From NCBI RefSeq assembly GCF_003628305.1, contig NZ_RBZM01000008.1, forward strand, positions 310,001-374,000: a DNA stretch of 64,000 nucleotides, in the 5' to 3' direction. The DNA is from Cohnella endophytica. Its GTDB lineage: Bacteria; Bacillota; Bacilli; Paenibacillales; Paenibacillaceae. Below the pieces are notes generated by a model. That model saw only the letters and a program-made list of their open reading frames with translations, was not told the origin of the DNA and did not search any database. Below, piece by piece: positions 26,301 to 35,600 of the stretch (the first letter of the stretch is position 1; every line of letters starts with the position of its first letter). The position numbers were made by a program, and so were the translations under genes.

Positions 26301-27414
26301 GCGACTTCTTGGCGACGCTATCGTAGATAGCTTTGGTAGAAGACTGGGAAGCGGCGACCTTCCATTTGCCGTCCTGTTTCTCGAGCGTGAGGTCGATGAG
26401 GCCGAGATTGCTGCCGCCGTAGCCGGATTGCACGGCAGGAACGCCGTTGATCGTGCCCTTGGCGTTGTCGACGCTCGCGTACACTGTGCCGGAGGCATCC
26501 TTGAACAAAGCGTCTAGCGATTTCTCGTCCGCGGCAGGGAACACCTTGTGGGTGTGGGAGAACGTGATCGCGTCGATACCCGGCACCTTGCTCAGCAAAG
26601 TAACGGCATCTTCCGCGTTCGTATCCGGCTGCGCGTTGCCGTTAAAGCCCGTGTGCGCCATGGCGATGACGATATCGGCGCCTTCCGCGCGCATCTTGGG
26701 CACGAATTTCTCGGCTGTCGCGGCAATGTCTTTGGCAATGACTTTGCCGTCCAGCCAGCTTTTGTCCCAGTTGATGATCTGCGGAGGAGTGAAGCCGATG
26801 ACGCCGATCTTCAACGTTTGCTCTTGGCCGGATTCATCCGTTACTTTTTTCGAAATGATCGTATACGGCTCGAAGCGGTTGACGTCGTTGTCCGGGTTGC
26901 CGTCCTTGTCGTCTATGTACACGTTCGCGTTTACGTAGGGGAAGTTCGCGCCTTTCACGGCTAAATCCAAATAGTCGAGCCCGTAATTGAATTCATGATT
27001 GCCGAGGGTAGCAGCATCGTAGCCTAGCAGGTTCATGGCTTCGTACACGGGATGAATCTCGTCTCCCTTGATCGGGGCGACCACTGCCTTGTAAGTGCCG
27101 AGAGGCGTTCCTTGGATGAGATCCCCATTGTCTACGAGGAACGTGTTCTTCGCTTCCGCGCGCGCGGTTTTGATCAGGCTGGCCGTCTTGGCCAGTCCTA
27201 CGGCGGTGGAGGAGGCGTCTTTGTAATAGTCGTAAGGCATGAGGTTTGCGTGAATGTCCGTCGTTTCCATTACTCTGAGCTTTACTGTGGAGCCTGCGTC
27301 GGCTGCCGCGGCGAACATGCCGTTGAACGGCATGGACAGCAAGGCGAGCGTCAGAGTCGAGACGGCCAACGTTCGCAGTGCCTTCTTCTTTTTCGGGTGC
27401 GTTTCGATCATCAT
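23338..27414 (-). CDS. Secreted double nucleotidase: 2',3'-cyclic-nucleotidase unit, three SLH repeats, 5'-nucleotidase unit
   Basis: The protein has 1358 residues; ATG 27414 follows GAGAGGAA. Order: signal peptide to about residue 37; a calcineurin-type phosphoesterase plus 5'-nucleotidase C-domain at about 45-650 (TTDIHAN with D53 and H55; GNHEFNYG); three SLH repeats at about 678-855 (FSDVPSAHWAASAI, FKDVPATAWYAATI, FADGSSISAWAKAG); then a second phosphoesterase and C-domain at about 857-1355 (GINDFHGQ; GNHEFDQG; SGGVRNDLPEG). SLH repeats bind cell-wall polymers, so the enzyme should sit on the cell surface and release phosphate and nucleosides from nucleotides. SLH modules are normally terminal; here they lie between two catalytic units. 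Confidence 0.92.
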   Translation of the reverse strand: MMIETHPKKKKALRTLAVSTLTLALLSMPFNGMFAAAADAGSTVKLRVMETTDIHANLMPYDYYKDASSTAVGLAKTASLIKTARAEAKNTFLVDNGDLIQGTPLGTYKAVVAPIKGDEIHPVYEAMNLLGYDAATLGNHEFNYGLDYLDLAVKGANFPYVNANVYIDDKDGNPDNDVNRFEPYTIISKKVTDESGQEQTLKIGVIGFTPPQIINWDKSWLDGKVIAKDIAATAEKFVPKMRAEGADIVIAMAHTGFNGNAQPDTNAEDAVTLLSKVPGIDAITFSHTHKVFPAADEKSLDALFKDASGTVYASVDNAKGTINGVPAVQSGYGGSNLGLIDLTLEKQDGKWKVAASQSSTKAIYDSVAKKSLAEPDQAIVDAVKADHEATIKYANNPIGTTTEPIHSYFALVQDDPSIQIVTTAQKLYVENYIKQNLPQYKDIPVLSVGAPFKAGRNGVEEYTDIQAGPLAIKSAGDLYLYDNTLKAILVKGSVVKEWLEMSAGKFNRIDPTKTEEQALLNPSFQVYNFDVIDGVTYQVDVTKPAKYKIDGTINDATSSRIIKLSYKGKPVDPNQDFIIATNNYRASGGGNFPGVKGSKYIIDAPDENRQILMDYISANKEINPSIDHNWSIAPIQGDVHVTFTSSPKAADYAKATENIRYLGKVDDKGFGIFSLDLSRTFSDVPSAHWAASAINALAAKQIVTGKTDTIFDPNANVTRAEFATLLVKALKLTAKKPAAFKDVPATAWYAATIAAANENGLVQGVAPGKFAPNDTITREQMAVMASSALKLKAGQAISAEAGKAFADGSSISAWAKAGVNVAVDRGVMSGRGAGKFVPKASTTRAEAAKAVNTLISDISVQLLGINDFHGQLDYKKDVKDATGKVVSSLGGADYLAAYLKQRQAANPNTLLVHAGDAVGASAPVSALLQDEPTIDFLNRLGFDIGTLGNHEFDQGVTEALRLINGGKNPKTGKDFAGANFPYVAANVVGADGKPILDAYKVLEVGGAKIGFIGVVTNITPSIVKAESIKGITFTEQAPAVNKAVKELQAKGIHTIVILAHDPFEGTGDAPTGEVVDLANSVDDDVDVIFAGHNHGAVNKMIDGKLVIEAYSYGTAFSDVDLVIDRATQNVISVKGEVVDVKREAITPDAEITQMIKDYQDLNAPVMNAPVGKTDAAITRTANASGESALGNLIADGMREAMKTDFAFMNSGGVRNDLPEGNVTYGNMFSVQPFGNVLVKMTLTGAQMKQLMNQQWGATGTKIGQISGFTYKYDDSKPAGEKIVEIKKADGTALDDAAPYTIVVNDFMATGGDGYTLLIQGTNREAGPVDLDATIAYLKSKSANGTISAKVENRITKVN

Positions 27415-27436
27415 TCCATCTTCCTCTCGCGTTAGG

Positions 27437-27505
27437 TATTCTAACATAAGTAGAATAGAGCATGTTCTATCGAACTTCTAGGGTAAGATTAGAAGTTTGA
27501 TAGAA
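27437..27505. promoter_or_regulatory. Cluster of TTCTA/TAGAA dyads upstream of the nucleotidase
   Basis: A 16-base inverted repeat with one mismatch (TTCTATCGAACTTCTA, 27465-27480; TAGAAGTTTGATAGAA, 27490-27505; 9-base spacer) is next to a perfect 7-base dyad (TATTCTA, 27437-27443; TAGAATA, 27451-27457). The AT-rich dyads lie where the minus-strand promoter and leader of the nucleotidase gene should be. They may be an operator for a dimeric regulator or fold as an mRNA hairpin. The regulator is unidentified. Confidence 0.55.
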
Positions 27506-27837
27506 TAACACCAATAATAATGGATATTTGGAAAAACAAACAAAGCAGGAAGTCCGAGTACTTGAGTAGGATAAAATGTCGCGCTCTCCGTCGAAGGTCA
27601 TGCATGGGGACGGAGCGTTCCGAATGGCGAGAGTTAAAATGAGGAGGAATCCCGGGATTAAGGGAACCGTTTCATCGCCTCAACGAATTGCCAATGGCGA
27701 GGTCCTCGCGGTCAAATCGGCTCCCGTGGCCGAGAAAACCAACAATGGCGAGGCGCTCGCTTTGGCTATTGTCTAATAAACTAGCGATTAAATTTTGAAA
27801 CAGGGGATGTCGGCGAAGGGGAAGGGAGGGGAGAGCA
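27506..27837. other. Intergenic stretch without a convincing gene
   Basis: About 330 bases lie between the nucleotidase control region and the methyltransferase stop. A 66-codon plus-strand frame (27576-27776) exists with at best a weak ribosome site and no recognisable family. Inside it a short direct repeat occurs: CAATGGCGAGGTCCTCGC and CAATGGCGAGGCGCTCGC. I see no clear promoter, terminator or structured RNA here. Confidence 0.5.
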
Positions 27838-28803
27838 TTATCGTTTCTTCGTTGTTTTGTTCTTTTCGTGAATGGTGTTTCTTTCCCAGAACACACCTTC
27901 GGAGTAGCCTTGGATCGAAGCGTCGCGGCTTGCTAGCTCGAGTCTTTTTTCCGCGAGGCAGCAGTAGGTCTCGTCGAGCTCGACGCCCACGTAACGGCGG
28001 TTAAGCTTCTTCGCGACGACGGAAGTCGTTCCCGCGCCGCCGAAGGGGTCGAACACGACGTCGTTCTCGTCGGAACTGGCGAGAATGAGCTTGGCGAGCA
28101 ATTTCTCGGGCTTCTGGGTCGGATGGTCGGTGTTTTCGGGCATCGACCAGAAAGGGACCGTCAGGTCGGTCCATAAATTAGAAGGATGCGTCAGCCTGAA
28201 TTTCCCGTCGTCCCCGTCGTTCCAATCTTTCGGATCGCCCTCGGCGGTTCGGTAAGGCGCGATGACCTTCCGTTTGACTTTGACGCGGTCGACGTAGAAC
28301 TTGTAATCCGCGGACTTCGTGCAATGCCATATATCCTCGGAGGCGTTCTTCCAATTGGCAAGCGCTCCCCGGCCTTTTTCGCGTTCCCAGGTAATGCGGT
28401 TCAGGATATTGAAGTATTTCGAAGCGACCGCGTATATGGAGTGGCCGGAGCGCCAATCGCCGCAAATGTATACCGTCGCGTTAGGTTTCAAGATACGAAC
28501 GAGCCGCGATAACCATTCGTCCATCCATTCCGAGTAACGGGCGGGATCCATTTGGTTAAAAGTGTGGCCGTTAAACGATTTGGTTAAATTGTAGGGAGGG
28601 TCGATGAATAGCAGGTCCACGAATTCGTCGGGCAAATAATCGAGCGCCTCGAATAGATCCTGGTGGATGGTGCGGTCGAGGATTCTCTCCGGCGTGATTC
28701 TCTCGGCTAACGTAATCAACTTGGCGCCGTAGGCCAATCTTTCGGATTCGTTCAGCGTGATTGTCCGGTTTCGTCCCGCCCGGCTCTTTTCCTTGTCTGA
28801 CAT
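27838..28803 (-). CDS. Site-specific DNA methyltransferase (N4/N6, beta-type order), orphan
   Basis: The protein has 321 residues from ATG 28803; a longer start at 28833 lacks a ribosome site. The catalytic motif IV DPPY is at residues 68-71, and the AdoMet-binding motif DPFGGAGTTSVVAKKLNRRYVGVELD is near the C-terminus. Motif IV before motif I is the beta arrangement of amino-methyltransferases. It should methylate adenine N6 or cytosine N4. No restriction endonuclease or specificity subunit lies beside it, so it may be a regulatory methylase or a remnant of a restriction system. A TATAAT -10 (complement of 28843-28848) lies upstream. Confidence 0.9.
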   Translation of the reverse strand: MSDKEKSRAGRNRTITLNESERLAYGAKLITLAERITPERILDRTIHQDLFEALDYLPDEFVDLLFIDPPYNLTKSFNGHTFNQMDPARYSEWMDEWLSRLVRILKPNATVYICGDWRSGHSIYAVASKYFNILNRITWEREKGRGALANWKNASEDIWHCTKSADYKFYVDRVKVKRKVIAPYRTAEGDPKDWNDGDDGKFRLTHPSNLWTDLTVPFWSMPENTDHPTQKPEKLLAKLILASSDENDVVFDPFGGAGTTSVVAKKLNRRYVGVELDETYCCLAEKRLELASRDASIQGYSEGVFWERNTIHEKNKTTKKR

Positions 28804-28974
28804 CTGAACACCGCCCTGATGGATTAACTGCATGATAGATTCATTATAATAGAATCGCCTGCCGCTTTCACGGATCGATTATTGAACGTTTGGCGCATTC
28901 GCTTCGTCTATATGGAGTAGCTTCCTGCAGCTAACGATAGAGAACCCGCAGACCAGACGAGAGGATGATGCATA

Positions 28975-30042
28975 ATGGAATCGACGAAACGTAAAATGGG
29001 AACGAAAAGCTTAATCGCGCTCGCGTGCGCGGCCGCCATCGCAGCGACTCCGTTATTTTCGCCCGCGCGGTATGCCAGTGCCGCGACGCCTTACAAGATC
29101 ATTAATCAAGCAATCGAAGTTCAAGGGGCACGCAGCGATATTGCCGCGTTAAACGCCTATAACACGACCTACATCGCGATTCGCAGCCTGAACAAAAGCA
29201 TCGGGCTGAATACGCAGTGGGACAAATCGAAAAATACGGTAACCGTAGAAGGACGCGGGCGCACCATCGTGTTCGATCTCGGCAAAGGGACCGCCTCGCT
29301 CAACGGGCAAGCCGATTACAGATTGATGCCGATCGTGCAGAACAATACGACTTACGTGCCCCTTCGTTACCTATTGGAGCAAATGGGCTACGGCGTCTCG
29401 TATGACGGGGCTTCGAAGCGGATCGGCATCGAAGCGATCGCGGAAAACGACCTGAAGATCTCGAATGTAACGATTAAAGAAGAGAAAGCCAAGAAGTCCA
29501 TCGTCGTTAATTATCCGCAATTGTCGGGGGGCGCCAACGCGGATGCGGAGAAGAAAATCAACGCGTTGCTGAAATCGGAAGCCGAATCGAACTTGAAAGC
29601 CGGCCGGAAGTCGTTAGATGAAGCATTAGGAGACGGTACTTACGTTCCCGAGAATCCGCTTGCTTTCGAGGGGAGCTATACGATTACCTATAACGAGAAG
29701 GGAAAACTGAGTCTTTTCGTCGATTATTATATTTATACGGGCGGCGCACATGGCTCGGTAGCCCGTGTACCGTACACGTTCGATCTTTCGACGGGCGATC
29801 GGATCTCATTAAAGGAAGCCGCCGGGAACAACGCTAAATACGTCTCGATTATCAACTCGTATATTTTGGGCCAGATCAAAGCGCGCGGCATCGGATTGCT
29901 TACTCCGTTCAAAACGATCGAACCGGATCGCGATTATTTCCTGAAGCATAACGGAATCGTCGTTTATTTCGGACAATATGAATATACGCCTTATGCCGAA
30001 GGGATGCCGGAGTTCGAAGTTCCTTTCAAGAATTTCCAGTAG
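28975..30042 (+). CDS. Secreted stalk-domain (copper amine oxidase N-terminal-like) protein with DUF4163/DUF3298
   Basis: The protein has 355 residues. A signal peptide (about 1-36) precedes the stalk domain at roughly 40-145 (TTYIAIRSLNKSIGLNTQWDKSKNTVTV; NNTTYVPLRYLLEQMGYGVSYD), a module very common in Paenibacillaceae surface proteins. The C-terminal half matches the DUF4163/DUF3298 pattern seen in RsiV and PdaC (YYIYTGGAHGSVARVPYTFDLSTGDRISL). RsiV-type domains bind lysozyme or peptidoglycan, so a cell-wall role is likely. No sigma factor gene is adjacent. Confidence 0.85.
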   Translation: MESTKRKMGTKSLIALACAAAIAATPLFSPARYASAATPYKIINQAIEVQGARSDIAALNAYNTTYIAIRSLNKSIGLNTQWDKSKNTVTVEGRGRTIVFDLGKGTASLNGQADYRLMPIVQNNTTYVPLRYLLEQMGYGVSYDGASKRIGIEAIAENDLKISNVTIKEEKAKKSIVVNYPQLSGGANADAEKKINALLKSEAESNLKAGRKSLDEALGDGTYVPENPLAFEGSYTITYNEKGKLSLFVDYYIYTGGAHGSVARVPYTFDLSTGDRISLKEAAGNNAKYVSIINSYILGQIKARGIGLLTPFKTIEPDRDYFLKHNGIVVYFGQYEYTPYAEGMPEFEVPFKNFQ

Positions 30043-30089
30043 AAGACATGCAATTCTCCTCGTTCGTATCACATGAATATGACGTAATG

Positions 30090-30114
30090 GGCGCCGAAAA
30101 CGGCGCCTATTTTT
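30090..30114 (+). terminator. Terminator after the stalk/DUF3298 gene
   Basis: The perfect stem GGCGCCG / CGGCGCC with an AAAA loop is followed by TATTTTT. Confidence 0.85.
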
Positions 30115-30126
30115 AAATTCAAAATC

Positions 30127-30160
30127 TGAAAGCGTTTTACCCGTGTTATTTTAAATAACA
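30127..30160. promoter_or_regulatory. Operator candidates before the amino-acid ABC operon
   Basis: A perfect palindrome TGTTATTT-T-AAATAACA (30144-30160) lies 84 bases before the binding-protein start. Just upstream, TGAAAGCGTTTTAC (30127-30140) has the AAnCG core of a CcpA cre site but deviates at three positions. The palindrome is the stronger candidate for a regulator site; the regulator is unknown. Confidence 0.4.
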
Positions 30161-30243
30161 TTGATGGAAATTTTCTATTGCCAAGCTTCATTGCCTCCTG
30201 CTAAACTTTGAATAAATTGGGTACGTACCTGGGAGGATGCGGA

Positions 30244-31065
30244 ATGAGGAAAGTAGGATTAGGCGCAATAATCGCGAGCTTGGCGCTGGTGCTTGTTCTG
30301 TCGGGATGCGGCGCGAAGAACAAGGCTGCCGGCAACAAGGATGCCGCCGAGCCGGTGAAAGTGTACCGCTTCGCATCGGACGGTACTTATCCTCCGATGG
30401 AGAATATGGACAAGGACAAGCTCGTCGGCTTCGATATCGATTTCTTGGCCGCGGTCATGGAGGAAGCGGGACTGGAATACGAAGTCAAAAATCTCGGCTG
30501 GGATGCGCTGCTAGAAAGCGTCAAGCAAGGCAAGGAATACGATGCCGGCATCTCCTCGATCACGATCTCGGACGATCGCAAGAAAACTTACGATTTTACG
30601 ATTCCTTATTTCGAATCCACGAATATGATCCTGACGAAGGAAGGCAGCGATATCAAGAGCGCGGCCGACCTGAAGGGCAAGAAGGTAGCCGTGCAAGGGG
30701 CGACGACCGGGGATAAGCTGATGACCGGAATTATGGGCGAAGGCAATAAGAACCTGAAACGTTTCGAGAGCAACGCGTTGGCGCTACTGGAGCTGTCCAG
30801 CAACGGGGTGGACGCGGTAGTGGCGGATATCGCCATCGTGAACGAATACGTGAAGAACAACCCGGGCAAGAAGTTCGTCGGCATTCTCGACAGAACCAAC
30901 TTCGAATCGGAATATTACGGAATCGCCTTCCCTAAAGGAAGCGAGTTGAAGGAACTGCTTGATCCCGCGATCAAAACAGTGCTGGAGAGCGATACTTACA
31001 AGGAGATCTACGCGAAGTGGATCGGCGGGGAACCGGATATGACCACCTTGCTGAAGTCGGAATAG
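30244..31065 (+). CDS. Polar amino-acid ABC transporter substrate-binding lipoprotein
   Basis: The protein has 273 residues from ATG 30244, with GGGAGG upstream. Lipobox LVLSGC (C22). The family-3 binding-protein fold is clear: FASDGTYPPMENMDKDKLVGFDIDFLAAV, GISSITISDDRKKTYDFTIPYF, DLKGKKVAVQGATTGDKL. It captures a polar amino acid (glutamine, cystine or arginine group) outside the membrane. It is followed by a terminator and then its permease and ATPase. Confidence 0.92.
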   Translation: MRKVGLGAIIASLALVLVLSGCGAKNKAAGNKDAAEPVKVYRFASDGTYPPMENMDKDKLVGFDIDFLAAVMEEAGLEYEVKNLGWDALLESVKQGKEYDAGISSITISDDRKKTYDFTIPYFESTNMILTKEGSDIKSAADLKGKKVAVQGATTGDKLMTGIMGEGNKNLKRFESNALALLELSSNGVDAVVADIAIVNEYVKNNPGKKFVGILDRTNFESEYYGIAFPKGSELKELLDPAIKTVLESDTYKEIYAKWIGGEPDMTTLLKSE

Positions 31066-31079
31066 AGTAGCTCGGCAGG

Positions 31080-31111
31080 CATGCGTAATGACCACATTGC
31101 GCATGTTTTTT
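31080..31111 (+). terminator. Internal terminator between binding-protein and permease genes
   Basis: The eleven-base stem CATGCGTAATG / CATTGCGCATG with one mismatch and an ACCA loop is followed by six T residues. It probably tunes the ratio of binding protein to membrane complex. Confidence 0.85.
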
Positions 31112-31164
31112 AACGATTGGGAAGCATGAGTGATCGAATTCCGAACGGATAGAGGGGAAACGGC

Positions 31165-31815
31165 GTGTCAGACTTCAATTTCGATATCATTTGGGGATAT
31201 TTCCCGTTGTTCATGCGGGGGACGTTATATACGATCGGGATTTCGGTGTCCGGCATCGTGCTCGGATCGTTGCTTGGCCTGATTATCGCCATGTGCAACA
31301 TGTCCCGCTTGTGGTTTCTGAAATACCCGGTGCAAGGCTATATCCATTTCTTCCGCGGGACTCCGCTAATGTTGCAAATTCTTATCGTGCATTTCGGAGT
31401 CGTCTACAGCATTCTGGGGACGACCAATGCGATTGTCGCCGCCATCACCGCGCTCGCGTTGAACGCGGCGGCCTACACGGCGGAGATCTTTCGGGCGGGC
31501 ATTCAATCCATCGACAAGGGCCAATCGGAAGCGGCGTATTCTCTCGGCATGAAGAAATGGCAAGTGATGAGGTACGTCGTGTTGCCCCAAGCGACCAAAC
31601 GGATGATCCCGGCGTTCGGCAACGAATTTATCGTGCTGATCAAGGACTCGTCCTTGGTCGCGGTCATCGCGGCCCCGGAGCTCATGTATTGGGCGAAGGC
31701 CGCGAACGCTCAGTACACGAGAGTTTGGGAACCGTACCTGACCGCGGCATGCATCTATCTCGCGCTGACGTACTCCTTGCACAAATTACTGCAATATATC
31801 GAAAGGAAAATGTGA
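31165..31815 (+). CDS. Amino-acid ABC transporter permease
   Basis: The protein has 216 residues, GTG start with AGAGGGG upstream. It carries the HisM/GlnP-type features: [16 protein letters not shown] near the N-terminus and the coupling motif [35 protein letters not shown]. About five membrane spans. It probably works as a homodimer, since only one permease gene is present. Confidence 0.92.
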   Translation: MSDFNFDIIWGYFPLFMRGTLYTIGISVSGIVLGSLLGLIIAMCNMSRLWFLKYPVQGYIHFFRGTPLMLQILIVHFGVVYSILGTTNAIVAAITALALNAAAYTAEIFRAGIQSIDKGQSEAAYSLGMKKWQVMRYVVLPQATKRMIPAFGNEFIVLIKDSSLVAVIAAPELMYWAKAANAQYTRVWEPYLTAACIYLALTYSLHKLLQYIERKM

Positions 31816-31819
31816 CGCC

Positions 31820-32551
31820 ATGGAGCCGATCATCCAAGTCAAATCGCTCACAAAGTCCTATGGATCGAATACCGTCCTCGCCGATATCGAGTTGGAAATC
31901 GATCGCCGGGAGGTCGTCGTCGTAATCGGTCCGTCCGGTTCGGGCAAATCCACTTTCCTGAGGTGCCTGAATTTGCTAGAAAAGCCGAACGGGGGCGAGG
32001 TCCTCATCGAAGGACGCTCCCTAACGGGGAAGGGTACGAATATAGAGGAAATCCGCGCCGAAGTCGGAATGGTGTTCCAGAATTTTAATCTGTTCCCGCA
32101 TATGAAGGTCATCGATAATATCGCCCTGGCTCCGGTAAAGGTGCGAAAGTGGTCGACCGAGCAAGCCCGCAAGAAAGCGATGGAGCTGCTATACAAGGTC
32201 GGTCTCACCGAGAAAGCCGAAGCCTATCCGGGCTCGCTCTCGGGCGGACAAGCCCAACGGGTGGCGATCGCGCGCGCTTTGGCCATGGAGCCGAAGATCA
32301 TGCTTTTCGACGAGCCGACCTCGGCGCTCGATCCGGAGATGATCGGAGAGGTTCTTGCGGTCATGAAGGATTTGGCGCGCGAAGGCATGACGATGGTCGT
32401 CGTCACGCATGAGATGGGTTTCGCCCGCGAGGTCGGGGATCGCATCGTCTTCATGGAGCAAGGACGCGTTCTGGAGATCGCCAAGCCGGACGAGCTGTTC
32501 GACCATCCTAAGCACGAACGCACGAAGGAATTCCTATCGAAAATTTTGTAA
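31820..32551 (+). CDS. Amino-acid ABC transporter ATP-binding protein
   Basis: The protein has 243 residues. Walker [10 protein letters not shown], signature LSGGQAQR, Walker [16 protein letters not shown] and H-loop [12 protein letters not shown] are typical of GlnQ/HisP-type ATPases. The gene starts four bases after the permease stop. It energises amino-acid import with the two preceding gene products. Confidence 0.94.
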   Translation: MEPIIQVKSLTKSYGSNTVLADIELEIDRREVVVVIGPSGSGKSTFLRCLNLLEKPNGGEVLIEGRSLTGKGTNIEEIRAEVGMVFQNFNLFPHMKVIDNIALAPVKVRKWSTEQARKKAMELLYKVGLTEKAEAYPGSLSGGQAQRVAIARALAMEPKIMLFDEPTSALDPEMIGEVLAVMKDLAREGMTMVVVTHEMGFAREVGDRIVFMEQGRVLEIAKPDELFDHPKHERTKEFLSKIL

Positions 32552-32644
32552 AAAATTGTTCGGACGGGCTAGGTTCCTTATGCCCAACTACCTGTTTTTA
32601 TAGTACAATTTTCCTATTGGGCTTAATAGGGAGATGCGTCGATC

Positions 32645-35600
32645 GTGTTTAATCTGATTTGGGGAAAATCGGACGAGGATAAAAGGGAGAACGCCCGAGT
32701 GATCGGGTTGTTCTTCTATTTGTTTTGCGTAGTTTCGGCATCGACGATCGGGAGGACTGCGGCGGATACGTTGTTCCTGTCGCGCTTCGATTCGTCCCAG
32801 CTTTCGTTTATGTATTTGCCGCAAGCGGCATCGCTCATTCTTGCGGGATTCTTGTTTCAGCGCTATGGCGGCAGGGTTCGCTTAGACCGTCTGATTCTTT
32901 TCCTGATCCCGGCGCTCTCTGTGCTTGTCGCGCTTAGCCGCGTCGGCGTCGGACTGGATTTCATCTGGGTATATCCCGTTATCTACGTCGGATACGACGT
33001 CATCAACTTCCTTATGATCGTATGCTTCTGGCAATTCGCATCTTCCGTGCTTGATCAGCGCAAAGTGAAGAAGACGATCCCGCTCGTCGGGAGCGGAGGC
33101 ATCGTCGGGGGCATCGTCAGCGGTTTCGGCTTGAAGTTGATCGCTCCGCTCGTCGGAACGGCCAATCTCATTTTCTTCTACGCGGGACTTCAGGTGCTCG
33201 CCCTGCTCGCGGTCGTCCTGGTCCGGCGCATGAGCGCGAACGCGGAAGAGATGTTCGATGGTCCCAAGAAAGCGAAAGCTCCTTCCGGCAGCGGCGCCAA
33301 GGAGCCCGGTTCCGGACTGTTCAAGAACGTCCCCCATTTGAAATACGTGGCAATACTGTCCGCGGCTCTCGTCCTCTCGCTGACTTTCGTCGACTATCAG
33401 TTCAAGGTTATTTTGAGAGGCACGCTGCAAAACGACGCCTTGGCCGGATTCATGGGAAGCTTCTACGGATTCTCGGGATTATGCGCGCTAATCGTTCAGT
33501 TGTTCGTGGCGGGCAAGCTGGTTAGCCGGTTCGGCGTCATGACCTCGATTCTGGTATTCCCGCTTGCGTTGCTCGCAGGAAGTCTCGGCGTTCTCTTCGT
33601 ACCCGTATTGGCAATGGCTATCGTCGTCAAGGGCAGCGACAAGGTGCTCGGGGATACGATTAATTCCTCCGTGAACCAACTGATCATGTTTCCGATTTCC
33701 CCGAAATGGCGGAATCGCTCCAAGAGCTTTCTAGATGGCGTTGTCCGTAACGGAGCCAAGGGCCTGGCGGCCATCAGCCTGATTATCCTCTCGCCGATCT
33801 TAAGCGCGAGAGAGTTCAGCTTTGTCGTGATCGGTCTGCTCGGAATCGGGATCTATGCGGCCGTTCGGGTAAAAGGCGCGTATTTGAAAATGCTCTTATC
33901 CACCTTGGAGGAGCGCGGCAACGATCTTCAAGAGGATGAGCTGGATTTGATGGATCCGGCCAGCCGGCAGTTGCTGATCGACGCGCTGGGTAGCCCGGAC
34001 CGTCAGCAGGTACTTTACGCATTGCGGATTCTCGGCAACATGGGATCGTTCGACCTCGCTCCGTACGTTCCGACTCTGCTGCGTCATCCGTCCGCGGAGG
34101 TGGGCGTCGAGGCGCTGCTCTACGCGGAACGGACGAAGCCGGCGGGAATGGAAAAAGAGCTGTTGCCGATTCTAGACTCCGCGTCTTCGCACCCGAAAGT
34201 GATCTCGCAAGCGCTCATTACGCTTTCCGCGTACGCCAAGGAAGATCATCTTGAACGGATATCCGGCAAACTGGAAGCCGAAGATATCGAGATTCGCGCC
34301 GGGGCCATCGCCGGGCTGATCAAATATTACGGCATCGAAGGCATGTTCCGCGCCGTGGGTACTCTTAAAGCGCTGATCGAGAGCGCCAGCGAGGAGGAGC
34401 GGACGGCCATGGCCTCGCTCTTCGGCCGAATCGGCATCCGAGAGTTCTATAAGCCGCTTATCCCGTTGTTGCAAGATTCATCGGCGGATGTACAGAAGTG
34501 CGCGCTTCAGTCCGCCGGCAATCTGGGCGTGACCGAGCTGGTCGTCCATATCGTTCCCTTGCTGCAGGAAAGCCAGACCCGTCGCGAGGCGATCGAGGCT
34601 CTGGCCTCGTACGATGCCAAAGCGATCTTGCCGATGCTGGAGCCGTACCTGGACGGGGACAAGCCGTCCTTGCACGTCCCCAAAGTATTCGAGCGGATAG
34701 GAAATCAGGCCGCGTTCTCGCTCTTGTTCCGCAAATACGACGCGGTGAGTCACGGTATGCGGGACAAGCTGCTCGACGCGTTAGTCGGCATTAAGAACAA
34801 GGACATCAAGGCCGATTACAAGGAAATCGAACGATTGGCGCTCATGGAGCTCGATAGTTACGGGCGTTTCGCCGAACACAGCGCTTGGAACGCGGAGCAT
34901 GCTAGAGACGAGGAAGTATTGGACGCGGCCGGCCAATCCCGTCTGACGATGATTAGAAGGGTCTTTCAACTGCTGGGGTTGGCTTATGATCCCAAAACGA
35001 TCGATGCGGTATACGTCGGTTGGTCCGAAGGAGACGCGAGACGGCAAGCGAACGCCGCGGAGGTCATGGACCAGATGCTTCAGGGCGAGCTTCGGACGGA
35101 GTTGACCCGATGGATGCTGGCTCCTAGCGTTACGACTGCCAAAGGCGGCAAGACGAAGAGGGAGCAATTGGAATGGCTGTACGAGCATGGGGACGAAGGA
35201 TTGCGGGAGGTAGCCCGGTATGCGATCTCCGAAGAAGAAACGGAAGCGGCGTCCGTACAATCCGCGGGAAGGGTCGGAAGCTACGCCGACGAAGCGGACG
35301 GGGATTTGCTGCGAGAGAGAATGTGGACGATGCGCGCGCTCAAGAAGGCCTCTTTGTTCGAAGGGTTTACGAGCAAGGATTTGCTCCCTATCGTTCGTTA
35401 CTTGAAGCCGGTCGATGTTCCGGCGGGAGAATTCGTGTTCCAGGCGAAGGATCCCGGCGATTCGCTTTACCTAGTGAGAGAAGGAAGAGCGGGCGTGTAC
35501 CGGAACGGAATCAAGGTGGACGAGAGAGAGGCGGGCGACAGCTTCGGCCAAACCGCCGTGCTGACGAGAAGGCTTCGCACGGCCGCCGTTCGAGCGGAAA

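Noticed and set aside
23458-26517. Long plus-strand frames (430 and 388 codons) opposite the nucleotidase gene
   Set aside because: The minus-strand protein has complete conserved motifs over its full length. The opposite frames give Arg/Val-rich sequence without recognisable domains.
27576-27776. A 66-codon gene between the nucleotidase and methyltransferase genes
   Set aside because: It has only a weak ribosome site and no recognisable family; part of its translation arises from a short direct repeat. Left as an intergenic note.
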